From NCBI RefSeq assembly GCF_016801865.2, contig NC_068938.1:113982615-114046614 (forward strand): a stretch of 64,000 nt of DNA, written 5' to 3'. Positions 24,236 through 34,520 of this stretch are shown piece after piece. Positions within the stretch are counted from its first letter, which is position 1. Each line of letters starts with the position of its first letter. The notes beneath the pieces are model-generated. The model was given only the letters and a program-made list of their open reading frames with translations, searched no databases and was not told where the DNA came from. Made by a program: the position numbers and the translations under genes. This DNA is from Culex pipiens pallens (taxonomy: Eukaryota; Arthropoda; Insecta; Diptera; Culicidae).

Positions 24236-25104
24236 ATTTGGAAAAAAAAACTAGTAATTTTAATACATTTATTTTAATTTGTATTATTTTGTAGTGGTTA
24301 TGTTCATTTTGCCACAACGGTAATTTTTTATGTTTTTATAATGCTGTGGTCATACACCTTGCCTAGGGCGTATCTTAGACCTTACCTTTACAAAATGACA
24401 AAGTGTGGAGAATTTCCCATAACACCTTTAAAAAGTGAGGATCTGTTACAATTAGCGGATTGGACAGTTGAGAGAATTACTATCTCGCGATGAGCATAAT
24501 TCTTTCAGAAAAAGTTTCAGGAATCAGTTTACAAAAGAAAATTGAAATAAATTTTCTGAAGTGATAGTTAAAATGGAGGGGAAGCATGAAATTGTGGATC
24601 CCCTGAAACACGTGCATTTTGAAATTTTCAAAAATATTTAGGCTGAGCCAAATGGGTTTTCTACAAAGTTTCTATGGTTTTTTCGATCGTATGCAAGAGC
24701 GACGAACCGCCCTAATTCTCCATAAAAACTTTGGAGAAAAACTATTCGGCCCTGTCTTCATATTTTTGAACAAAAAAAAAAAAATGCTATCGAATTGGGC
24801 ATCCAATTTAACACAAAAATCAATTTGACATCAAATTTCTACCTCATTTAACCGTTTCGAGTTAAAAATCATGAAAAAAACATGTCTTAGTGAAAATTCT
24901 GAAAAACTTACAACTTTTTAGATTTAATTTGATTGCGAAGCACAAACATTGCAAATTTACAATTACATTGTTTTCCCCAAAAGCGATTTTCATTCATACA
25001 CCTAAACACATTCTCCAGCGTGAGCTCCTTCTCTCTTGAGCAAACCGGTCCATCGATGTCTGGTGGCGGCGTTAATGCACATGCGCTCTGAACGTGTGCG
25101 AACT
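24236..25104. other. AT-rich intergenic DNA
   Basis: No supported gene. It holds A-runs and some phrases typical of the surrounding repeats. Confidence 0.35.
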
Positions 25105-25106
25105 AA

Positions 25107-25274
25107 GGGAGCGTTCTTTTATTACGTAACGCAGTAGGGGGAGAGGGGGGGTCGGAGGCCGTGTTACGCTCCATACAAAATTTTTAAAATTTGTATGGAA
25201 ATTTTGTTACGAGGGGGGGGGAGGGGGTCTAAAAGTCCGATTTTTCGCGTTACGTAATAAAAGAACGCTCCCTA
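25107..25274. mobile_element. Short hairpin MITE (GGGAGCGTTCTTTTATTACG)
   Basis: About 168 bp. The left end GGGAGCGTTCTTTTATTACG is mirrored by CGTAATAAAAGAACGCTCCC on the right, with TAA on the left and TAA on the right. The interior is G-rich and contains an inner hairpin (TTTTTAAAATTTGTATGG). Confidence 0.75.
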
Positions 25275-25275
25275 A

Positions 25276-25500
25276 ACAACAACATTGGCACGGCAAAAGT
25301 GAGTGCAAGCCAAACGGTGAGTGCCAGACGGCCATCGACGACGACGGTGAAGAGCGTCGCGACGACCAGCGACCAGCGCGCGATCAATGATGGAATTGAG
25401 TGGCGAAGAAGAATGGGGTGGAAATCGCGAGTGTGTGTGGAAAGAGAGCCAAGGGGATTTGTTCTCCGTGTGCGCCCGGTGTAGGGGAATTGGGGCGGTC
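25276..25500 (+). other. GC-rich unique segment
   Basis: Contains GACGACGACGGTGAAGAGCG and a GGTGAGTGCC donor-like motif. Like the 18- and 23-kb segments it may be leader or regulatory DNA; no ORF is convincing. Confidence 0.2.
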
Positions 25501-25631
25501 AACTTTTTTTCTTTGATGTTGTGTTTTTTGGTCACTAAACAAATTTGTATGCTTTGGATATTTTATTTTTATTTCATTAAAAAACAATTATTAAATATTA
25601 AAATGAATGTTCTGTATTAGAGATCATAAGG

Positions 25632-25746
25632 CTTAGGAGCCATCCATAAACCACGTGGATACTCGAGGGGGAGGGGGCGGGGAGGGGTGCTGCCCGCTGT
25701 CCACGGTTTCCAAAAAGTATCCACGTGGTTTATGGATGATCCCTTA
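25632..25746. mobile_element. Short hairpin MITE (CATCCATAAACCACGTGG)
   Basis: Inverted ends ATCCATAAACCACGTGGATA and ATCCACGTGGTTTATGGATG around a G-rich centre, with TTA on each side. A fragment of the same motif (TTGATTTATGGATGGTCCC) is at about 59,429-59,447. Confidence 0.7.
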
Positions 25747-26490
25747 GTGATTTTTCACTCAAAAACTAACACGGATTTCAAGCGTTCTGTGAAATCGTAA
25801 AAAAACACTAACCCTGGTCATAATATACGATGGACAAAACTCGTTCATTTTGATTATTTTTGATAAAAAAAATTATCGCAAAAATCAAAAGGTGTACAAC
25901 CCCACTATTTTCTATGGGAGTAATATTAGGATATAAAAGTTAAAGAATTGATCTCGATACCGATTCAAGAAATTCAAAAAATATGGGAGGAACAAATTTT
26001 CAAAAGCGGATACAGTCATCCCTCGAGTATTTCAGAAAATTTGTTCTCAAAAGTCAGGCTTTGAGTTTTAATTCTCGATCCAAATTTTAATGAAAAGAGT
26101 GCATCAAAACCTACAAAAAAACACTTTGACTTTTATTCTGTGACGATACCTAACCCGTGCACAATTTTTTAAAGATATCTGAATAACGCATTTTTTCTAA
26201 AAGCAAACCATACCCCTATATTTTGTAAGAAAGGTCAAAAGTCAAACGCTCTCAAATTCGATTGCGGAATCTGATCGATGTGAAAATTGGTGCAATCGTT
26301 TAACCGTGACGTGAAAATATGAATCCAAATCAAATTGTAAGTGACTTATCGTGATGAATGATTCTGAATAATCTATCATCTTTGTTGATGGATGCAGTTC
26401 ATACCAGATGTGTTCGATCGAGAATGGGCTTGGACTTTGAAATTGATTCTGTATTAAACAGGGGTGTTCAAAGTTTTTGAATGGCGGGCC
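25747..26490. other. AT-rich intergenic DNA
   Basis: No gene or bounded element recognised. Confidence 0.35.
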
Positions 26491-26499
26491 AAATGTGAA

Positions 26500-27215
26500 G
26501 CTTGATGGGTAACTCTCCGCCAACTCACACAGCAGTTGCCCCGACCCCTCTTCGGTTTGCGTGAAACTTTGTCCTAAGGGGTAACCTTTGTCCCTGATCA
26601 TGAATCTGAGGTGCGTTTTTTGATATCTCGTGACGGAGGGGTGGTACGACCCCTTCAATTTTTGAACATGTGAAAAAGAGGTGTTTTTCGATTATTTGCA
26701 GCCTGAAACGGCGATGTGATAGAAATTTGGTGTCAAAGGGACTTTTATGTAAAATTAGACGCCCGATTTGATGGTGTACTCAGAATTAAAAAAAAAAACG
26801 TATTTTTCATCGAAAAACCACTAAAAAAGTTTTTAAAACTCTTCCATTTTCCGTTACTTGACTGTAAAAAAAATTTGGAACATGTTATTTTAAGGAAAAT
26901 TTAATGTTCTTTTCGAATCTACATTGACCCAGAAGGGTAATTTTTTCAGGGTTTTGCAGGGTTATTTTTTAGAGTGTAACAATGTTCTACAAAGTTGTAG
27001 AACAGACAAAATAAAATTGAAGTTTTTTGCAATATCATTTACCTTTTTGAAATTTTTGTCTTTAAAACGTATTAGGAACAGGAAAGGAAAATGTTTCAAC
27101 ATATTCGTTGAAAAATGCTGCAAATCAAATTGGCGCAAATTTAATAAAATCCAAATTATTATTTACTGCAATTTTCATGGCTCAACACACATTCAAATCA
27201 GGTTATGCCGCTGCT
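26500..27215 (+). mobile_element. Single-arm copy of palindromic MITE family 5
   Basis: Starts GGGTAACTCTCCGCCAACTC and follows the left arm of the complete element at 45,198-46,548 (CGACCCCTCTTCG, GTGAAACTTTGTCCTAAGG, GATATCTCGTGACGGAGGGG) before decaying. The second arm is missing or unrecognisable. Confidence 0.6.
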
Positions 27216-27645
27216 AACATTTTAGTTAGACGAAAAGTGGTTGACCATTTTGTGGCAGAATGCTGAAGACAAACTTTATTATACATTTTTTTATTCACTT
27301 AAATGCACTTATATCCTTGTAATGGTAATTTTTATTTCAGGAGATGACACAAACATAGAAAAGTTGCTTGATTTTGTTTTTAAATAATGTGCAATTTGAA
27401 TAATAAATCGTGCAAAAGGATTTTTTAACAATTACTCCTCCAATTTCAATAAAATTTTAATAAATTTTGGTCTGCTAGAAACAGATGTTAGTCACTTAGA
27501 TTATAAGCCCAAATTTCATGAATTCAAATCCCGAAGCTGATAGTTTTAAAGTGCGAAATAAGTTTGAATTCATATGGACAACTTTGTTTTTGCTATCTTT
27601 GCAGTTTTCTTAAGTCAAATTTGAATGTTTTATAACTCTTTTCTT

Positions 27646-27751
27646 GTGGCAGTGCGTGGCCGAATGGTTACGCTGTCCGCTTTGTAAGTGGATGATTCTT
27701 GGTTCGATTCCCATCTGCTGCAACCTTCCATCGGATGAGGAAGTAAATTTT
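27646..27751 (+). mobile_element. Short tRNA-derived SINE with 18-bp target-site duplication
   Basis: The head is tRNA-like: box A region GTGGCCGAATGGTTACGC, an anticodon-arm-like TCCGCTTTGTAAGTGGA, and box B GGTTCGATTCC at about 27,702-27,712. The pairing ends are GCAG/CTGC. A short tail ends GAGGAAGTAAATTTT. Identical 18-bp direct repeats (TTTTATAACTCTTTTCTT) flank it at 27,628-27,645 and 27,752-27,769. This is a retroposed copy, not a functional tRNA gene. Confidence 0.8.
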
Positions 27752-27774
27752 TTTTATAACTCTTTTCTTAAAAT

Positions 27775-28137
27775 GTTTGATGACAATCTAACTTGTTGTA
27801 AGTGCATTTTGGGCCAAATTGAGTTAAGAACGCCAGCTCACAATGCCTCACCTTTTGACCTTCACAGATCCCCCAAATTCGATTTCAATCCTGAGATATG
27901 AAATAAAAACCAAAAAAGCTCCGCGGACTTTTGTTTCAATCTTGTGGTGCTATCTTGTCACTCACTGGGCAAAGGGATTTCAGGTCAGAACGCTTTTGAC
28001 GCACGTACAAGTTAGACTACCGCAAACATTTGTATTTATAACTCGGGACTCCAGCAATCAACTTCAACCAAACTTCGGGACAATGCACAGAATGGTCAGC
28101 CAAACAAAACATGTTTGTTATTGTTTGAATTGCTGTT
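27775..28137 (+). mobile_element. TE fragment, family 6 (GTGCTATCTTGTC ends)
   Basis: Shares long stretches with 50,630-51,010 and, inverted, 60,570-61,075: GTGCATTTTGGGYC, CAATGCCTCACCTTTTGA, CAGATCCCC, TTTCAGGTCA. The copy is truncated at its left end. Confidence 0.6.
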
Positions 28138-28223
28138 TCTGAGGGGAACACCCGTGAAGAGTATCGGGGCCGGCATTTACAAATCGAATTCAGTGACAGT
28201 TTATTAATCAACTTAATGTTAAC
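28138..28223 (-). mobile_element. SINE family S2, tail part (split copy)
   Basis: Contains AACACCCGTGAAGAGTATCG and TTAATCAACTTAATGTTAAC, as at 41,316-41,410. The retroelement at 28,247-29,177 separates it from its tRNA head at 29,201-29,345. Confidence 0.65.
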
Positions 28224-28246
28224 ATGTTAAGGTGAATGTTAACATG

Positions 28247-29177
28247 AGTAGTGCGGTGCTTGTGGGGACGTGCAGTCCTGTTTTTTCGTGTTATTTTCCG
28301 TCTCTTTTGTGTCGCTGTTCGAGTGCATGGGGTGATTGGCCATCATAATTAAATAATGGCATCAGTAGTGCGGTGCTTGTGGGGACGTGCAGTCCTGTTT
28401 TTTCGTGTTATTTTCCGTCTCTTTTGTGTCGCTGTTCGAGTGCAGAGTGCATAATTGGCAAAGGGAGCGCGTGGTCGTAAAAAATATGCGGAGTGAAAAG
28501 TGATTTCTTTTGTGATTTTCAAAGCCCTTCCTATATCATCGTTGATCGGAAGGCACGGCGTCGGGTGGATTGTGTTTAAATTTTTCGAATAAGGTTTAAT
28601 TTTTTTTGCGGTGAAAAAGCCAATTCTATATAATAAATGAAAGACGCACTGACAATTTGGATCGTTGAGTTAATAGTGGAGCAAAATAACTGTGTGTGAG
28701 TGATTTTGTGTGTTAACCAGAAAGACCTTCCCATAGCATCGTTGCTCGGAAGGCTCGCCGACGGGTCTGTTATGAAAGTCCTCCCCATAGCGTCGTAGCT
28801 CGGGAGGCATCGAAAAGCCAATACCTTATCCCACTAAACCAAAAAAAAAATTAATCACGTGATGCTTGAAGGAGATGCTGTGGATTCAACGGTCTCAAGC
28901 GGTATCAACAAGTATATAGCGATAAACTATGTGCTTGATGAGTCTGCAACTTCAACTATCGGACTAACATTCCTCCCTTTCGTTGAACTGCAGGCTTCTT
29001 GGGAGGGCGCCGGTATTGACTAATAAAGTCGGGGTCTTCAGGGGTTAAACAGTGAACGGATGGTAGGCTCCCACTGATCATTTTTGATTCATTGTTTAAC
29101 TTCAGCTGATCTGTCAATAACGGAGTAGCAGCTCATTGGCAGTCAACCATGCTCATGCTCATGCTCATGCTCATGCT
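28247..29177 (+). mobile_element. Non-autonomous non-LTR-type retroelement, copy 2
   Basis: About 931 bp inserted into a SINE, with a ~22-bp duplication of SINE sequence on both sides (28,224-28,246 and 29,178-29,200, starting ATGTTAAGG). The 5' end is a tandem array: monomers start at 28,248 and 28,364 (AGTAGTGCGGTGC), unit 116 bp. From about 28,718 (AGAAAGACCTTCCCATAGC) to the (CATGCT)n tail it matches copy 1 almost exactly. No ORF. Confidence 0.8.
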
Positions 29178-29200
29178 CATGTTAAGGTGAATGTTAACAT

Positions 29201-29345
29201 TCCTTAGGTTGTCTTCCTAAGGTGTCTTGGTCCAGTTTGTGACGATACACTGCCTTTTCTAAGTTCTGCTGGTCCGAGCCGGAATTTGAACCCCGATCTA
29301 CCGCTTACGAGTCAGAAGCGTTACCACTGGGCTACTGAGCTACCT
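29201..29345 (-). mobile_element. SINE family S2, tRNA-like head
   Basis: Read on the minus strand: GAGGTAGCTCAGTAGCCCAG (box A region), GCTTCTGACTCGTAAGC (anticodon-arm-like) and GGGGTTCAAATTCC (box B). It continues the SINE started at 28,138. Confidence 0.65.
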
Positions 29346-29454
29346 CGTTTGGCCCGCGGGCCATACTTTGGTTAGCCATGGTATAAAACCAAGAATTAAG
29401 TAAATAAAAAATGGGTTGGATTAGGAAGTTAATCACTAAAATGGCTATTCGAAA

Positions 29455-29665
29455 TGGGTCATTCTCCACCAACTGACATAGCCCCTCTTCGAATCTTGTG
29501 AAACTTTGCTCTAAGAAATAATTTTGTAAAAATCCAGAAAAATTGAAGGGGTCGTACCGCCCACCGTCACGAAATTTTCGTCGGGTTCGTGATCAGGGAC
29601 CAAAATTACCCTTCAGAGCAAAGTTTCACGAAGATCAAAGAGGGGTCGGGGCAATTTATTTTGTG
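29455..29665. mobile_element. Small hairpin derived from MITE family 5
   Basis: GGGTCATTCTCCACCAACTG on the left and CAAAGAGGGGTCGGGGCAA on the right correspond to the two arm ends of the 45,198-46,548 element, with a short centre. It is an internally deleted copy. Confidence 0.55.
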
Positions 29666-30275
29666 AACATGACAATAAATAACATCAAAATACATTAAAA
29701 ATAAGACATCAATAAAAGCACAAAATTTATAAGTTAAATATTTTATTCACCGACCTAATTAAATATTCGCAAAGCCTAAGATGAAATTTTAATTCACCTC
29801 ACATGAAGGTGGAAATCGAACACATTTCCATCGGACACACAAACACACACATACAAATTGAGGCTATGTTTGTCCTGCTAATTGAAATTCTACCGGTTTT
29901 CGTTTGCTCATACCACGTGGCAAACAATGAACCTTTCTATACTGCTGATGAGTATGCACGAGAGGTGGCGGAATCAAACGGCTAAAATGGGATGACGTTT
30001 ACTTAAATGTAATTCGGTCTGTATTGTTTGTAATTGTTTTGATCCAATTTGTCATGAAAATATAACGGAATTGAATTGTAATGTACCAGTTCGCAGGAAT
30101 CAATCCATTTAGTAGGAAAATTAAACAAAATATTGGTCAAAGTAAAGTGCATAACAATTTTTGCTATCTGATGCGATGGATCTAAATGGTTTGCCCTCAA
30201 ATTAGATTACACCTGGCGAACCAGAAGGTAGAGAAAGAGAGCTTTTCCCAGTAATGCGCTGAAAGTGATTCCGCG
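29666..30275. other. Upstream region of the first receptor gene
   Basis: AT-rich with no repeat boundaries recognised. It presumably contains the GR1 promoter, but no TATA or initiator is convincing. Confidence 0.4.
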
Positions 30276-33200
30276 ATGAACCTGCTTTGCCCGTCCATGG
30301 ATCAGCTGTACAGGTTGGCGCTCAGCTTATTCCGCTGGTGTGGCTTCGTTCCGTTCGGGCTCGACGGGAGCAGTTTGAGGGTGCAGAATCAAACCCATCA
30401 CGGCGGGAATCCGTTTACCTTCAAGTGGATTATCCTCGTGGTTTGCATTTGCTTAGTCGACGTCGTAATGGCTGCCATTTTTCACGATAGTGTGTTTTTC
30501 CTTGAGTACGCCGTTGGTTGGATCAACGATATGTTCAAATTTGGCAGCCTCGCGCTGACGGTGTTTATCATCGAGGCGGAAGTCGTTGCACAACGCAAGA
30601 CCCAGCTGCAGATCTTTGAAGGTCTGGAACAACTTGGTGAACACAGGGCACGTGTTGGACTTTTGGATGGAGCGAAATATAAACAGTTTATTCGACGGTT
30701 TTTGTGGAAGTTTTTTGGATATCTTGTGTTCACTTTTGCAATCGAAATGAAACTTATTACCGGAATCATGTCATACAACTTGCAATGGACTTATACCTGG
30801 TTAACAGCAATTTCTCTACAAACCATCAACCGAATGCGCACCCTGTTCTACATATTCTACATCGATTTAATCCGAGCCCAGTGTGAAGTGATTAGGGAAG
30901 AGCTTTTAAGGCTTACTGATATGATGCAGTTGGCAAAGACATTCCCCCCAACTTCTTCGCAAAGTCAAACAATAACGAGACAAGTTTCAAAGACGTTGAT
31001 CTTCTTGAAAGGTTGCTACACTGATTTGTGGTTTATTAACTTTAACGTAAATTCATCACTAGGATGGAGCACATGCTCCATTTTGACCTGCAATTTTGTT
31101 CAAGTGTCTTGTGATTTTTACTGGGTCTACCTTACTGTGCATGATAAAGCCTCCGATGGTTATACTGGTAAATAGTTTACAGGTTTGTTCAAGTTAGACA
31201 TATTCTAAAATTATTATAATTTTCAGAACTTCTGATGTGTATTATTCCCGCAACAACTTTGTTCATAACTTTACTTTACTCCGCAGAATCCTGTTTGAAA
31301 GTGGTTTGTAATTCAATAGCTCTGTGATAGTTTTATGTAAACATTTTGTGATAACATTTACACATTTATACGTAATTTTTGTTGCCTTTAAGCCACAAAT
31401 TAAGATTTAGATTTAGAATGTTATCCTACTTTTGCTCCATTTTTTTGAAGTTACAAAAGAAATTACAAATATTAATTGGAACAATTCGTTAGCGATCATT
31501 AATTTAGGCTCAGTTTAAACATTATTTACCGTCAGTGCACAGTGGTCCAGATCGCAAAATTAAGTGGAAAATGGATTTTCCGAAAAATGGTGACGTTTTG
31601 GAGCTTTGGTGTCTTCAGAAGAGTTGTTGCAAATGGAAAGGGGCAACTTTTGGTTTGGTTCAAAATTAGGGTGGTTCACGATTAGGGTGATTTTGAAAAT
31701 CTAACTTTTCAGGAATATTTTTGGGAATTTTTTTGTCTTCTAGAAAGTTGATGGGCTTGCCAATCCAAGCAACTTTGTCGAAGACACCAAAATTTTATCT
31801 CGTAATCTACGCCTTCTATGACCAAATTTATAAAAAGCATCTGAGCAAACCTTCAAAAATCAGTTTTTTGAACGTGGCAATTCAGGGTTAACTTTTAGAG
31901 AAAAGTGATATTCGGAGCACTTTTAGAGCTCTACAAAACAAACATTTTCATTTTTTGACATGTCAATTTGGACTTAAGGGTCAAAAGTTACAGCCATTTT
32001 AAGGTAAAAAAGATGCAAATTTAAAACTTAAATATCTCAAAATGGCGCAAGCCAAATTTTGAGCACTAGGTTGCATTTGAAAGAAGAGATCTAGCACTAC
32101 AAACGCTGAAAAAATCTCAGGGGTGTTTTTCTTTAAACTTGAGATATCTTCATTTGAAAAAGTCTAATTTTCAAGGGAAAACCATATGGGACCACCCTAA
32201 CGAAATTCGAAAATTGTCCAAATATATGTTTTTCCATGTAATTTTGCCCGCTAAATCTGAATCTGCCCTCAGAATTGAGCCAAAATGTCAACAAATCGAT
32301 TTTTGGTCATATTTTGGGTTTAAATGATAATTTTACATGGAAACCCAAAATATGACCAAAAATCGATTTGTTGACATTTTGGCTCAATTCTGAGGGCAGA
32401 TTCAGATTCAGCGGGCAAAATTACATGGAAAAACATATATTTGGACAATTTTCGAATTTCGTTAGGGTGGTCCCATATGGTTTTCCCTTGAAAATTAGAC
32501 TTTTTCAAATGAAGATATCTCAAGTTTAAAGAAAAACACCCCTGAGATTTTTTCAGCGTTTGTAGTGCTAGATCTCTTCTTTCAAATGCAACCTAGTGCT
32601 TAAAATTTGGCTTGCGCCATTTTGAGATATTTAAGTTTTAAATTTGCATCTTTTTTACCTTAAAATGGCTGTAACTTTTGACCCTTAAGTCCAAATTGAC
32701 ATGTCAAAAAATGAAAATGTTTGTTTTGTAGAGCTCTAAAAGTGCTCCGAATATCACTTTTCTCTAAAAGTTAACCCTGAATTGCCACGTTCAAAAAACT
32801 GATTTTTGAAGGTTTGCTCAGATGCTTTTTATAAATTTGGTCATAGAAGGCGTAGATTACGAGATAAAATTTTGGTGTCTTCGACAAAGTTGCTTGAATT
32901 GGCAAGCCCAACAACTTTTTAGAAGACAAAAAAAATCCCAAAAATATTCCTGAAAAGTTAGATTTTCAAAATCACCCTAATCGTGAACCACCCTAATTTT
33001 GAACCAAACCAAAAGTTGCCCCTTTCCATTTGCAACAACTCTTCTGAAGACACCAAAGCTCCAAAACGTCACCATTTTTCGGAAAATCCATTTTCCACTT
33101 AATTTTGCGATCTGGACCACTGTGCAGTGGGGTGACTATGTGTCAAAAGTGGGTAATTGCTTAATAACAAAAACAATTTAAATAACATTGAAAATTCTTA

Positions 33201-33879
33201 AAGTAGAATTGTTCTTAGATAGTTTACTAACATTTTCCCAAAATATGGTGGAATTTGATGAACCCTACCTTAAATGCCAATCGGTTGAAAATTGATAAAA
33301 TCTCACCCCTAAGAAAGGGTGACATTAGGTCAAATAAAACTGTTCTAGGAACTAGATTCTTCAGCTAAGTCATCTTAAGATGTCCCTTACACAACCCTAT
33401 TAACAAAATTAAGTTTCATTGAGAAGAGCCTGAGAAATGGTAAAATCCGTTAAAAATCACTTTGAACCAATCTCACCCCCACTGATGATACCATTGAAAT
33501 TATAATTATCCTTTTTTACATTTTACACAATTTATACACCTTGTCCATTCGTAGAATATAGTTTACTCAATTAAAACTTTTCTGTTTTTAGTCTAATTCA
33601 TTTGGACCAATATTACATGAAATGCCGAAAAACGATCAGGAGATCTTGTACAAAATAGTTTACAGATTTACCAATCATGTTTTTCATCAACCAATCAGAT
33701 TCAAGGCTCACAGTTTGTTCGACGTCAATTACAAGCTTTTAAAAATGGTATTGAAGTTGATGACCACTGTTTAAACCACTTATCATAAACATTTCAATTT
33801 CCAGTTCCTCACCGGCGTGGTCACCTACATGTTCATCTTCATGCCGTTCTCCACGGATTTGCCCGATTCTCCCAAGTAG
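30276..33879 (+). CDS. Gustatory receptor (7tm_7 family), GR1, 4 exons
   Basis: Predicted 399-aa seven-transmembrane chemoreceptor. Exons: 30,276-31,167, 31,227-31,303, 33,592-33,747 and 33,805-33,879 (TAG). The introns keep frame (phases 1, 0, 0). The start ATG is the first in the frame (MNLLCPSMDQ). Hydrophobic segments include ILVVCICLVDVVMAAIF (residues ~50-66), FFGYLVFTFAIEM (~147) and LLMCIIPATTLFITLLYSA (exon 2). Exon 3 has IRFKAHSLFDVNYKLLKM, and exon 4 FLTGVVTYMFIFMPF, the GR C-terminal TYhhhhhQF-type motif with P in place of Q. Family role (known): insect GRs are membrane ligand-gated channels for tastants or CO2. The ligand is unknown. Intron 2 (2288 nt) contains a 1.6-kb palindromic MITE. 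The weakest call is the intron-2 donor (GTG|GTTTGT). It could be an odorant receptor, but the C-terminal signature favours a GR. Confidence 0.82.
31534..33129. mobile_element. Complete palindromic MITE family 2, in GR1 intron 2
   Basis: Two arms of nearly 790 bp are almost identical inverted copies around a ~19-nt loop (32,322-32,340). Ends read CAGTGCACAGTGGTCCAG on the left and CTGGACCACTGTGCAGTG on the right. Arm differences are few (for example CCAATCCAAGC versus CCAATTCAAGC). No ORF beyond mirror-image short frames. Transcribed within GR1 pre-mRNA it would fold as a long hairpin. Confidence 0.85.
33126..33484. mobile_element. Possible MITE with CAGTGGGGTGA/TCACCCCCACTG ends
   Basis: CAGTGGGGTGACTATG at 33,126 is approximately mirrored by AATCTCACCCCCACTG at 33,469-33,484; another ACCCCTAAGAAAGGGTGA hairpin lies inside. 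It abuts the palindrome at 33,129 and sits in the same GR1 intron. Confidence 0.4.
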
Positions 33880-34520
33880 TCACCCACAAACATCGCGCGC
33901 ACAAAAAGTGCATAACCAGATTAAAGTGCGATAGATCACGTTGGGAGAGAGGCAAAGGCAAAGTGGACTGAAAAGTGCAAAAAAAAAAAACTGCACCAAC
34001 AACACGTCTCAAGTGTTTGTTCGACCTGTTCGGCTTAAGACGTTGTCGTCGTCGTTTTGAAAGCTTTCGTAACCGCGCGAGCAAAGAGTTTGTGTTGTGT
34101 CTGTGATTGGGTGTAAATTGGTTCTCAACTAATTATCTGATGCCGACTGCGCTGCTGGAGAGAAATTTCGCGTAACACGTCGTCGTCGTCGTCGTACACA
34201 TTTGTTACTTATGAAGTTATATGCTGATGATGATGGCGCCATCAAGCGGACCACTTTGGCTTGAATTGGTCTCATTGAATTGTGTCAAGAGGTGGTGTGG
34301 TAGCCGAGCGAGTGCAGCGAAAACGCATGCTGATTAGCTTGATTGAACTGGTTTAAGCTCATAATTGTTAATCGTGGTGGAGTAATTTAGTTTAAAATAC
34401 TTTCTTTCGCAATTGCTGCGATTTGGCTTTAATGAACTTTTGAGTGGTGAAGAAATTTGATTATTGCAGCTTTGTGATTATTTATGATTCAATTAAGAAA
34501 TTTGTTGCAATTGAATTTAT
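33880..34520. other. GR1-GR2 spacer, part GC-rich
   Basis: Contains GTCGTCGTCG runs (34,045 and 34,182) and sequence resembling a leader or regulatory segment. No ORF with family features. No AATAAA close to the GR1 stop was found. Confidence 0.3.

Noticed and set aside
27646..27751. A tRNA gene (anticodon-loop TTTGTAA)
   Set aside because: It has an 18-bp target-site duplication, an added tail and mismatched acceptor pairing, so it is a SINE.
32139..32523. Two nearly identical ORFs on opposite strands in GR1 intron 2
   Set aside because: Mirror images of the palindrome arms; no independent gene.
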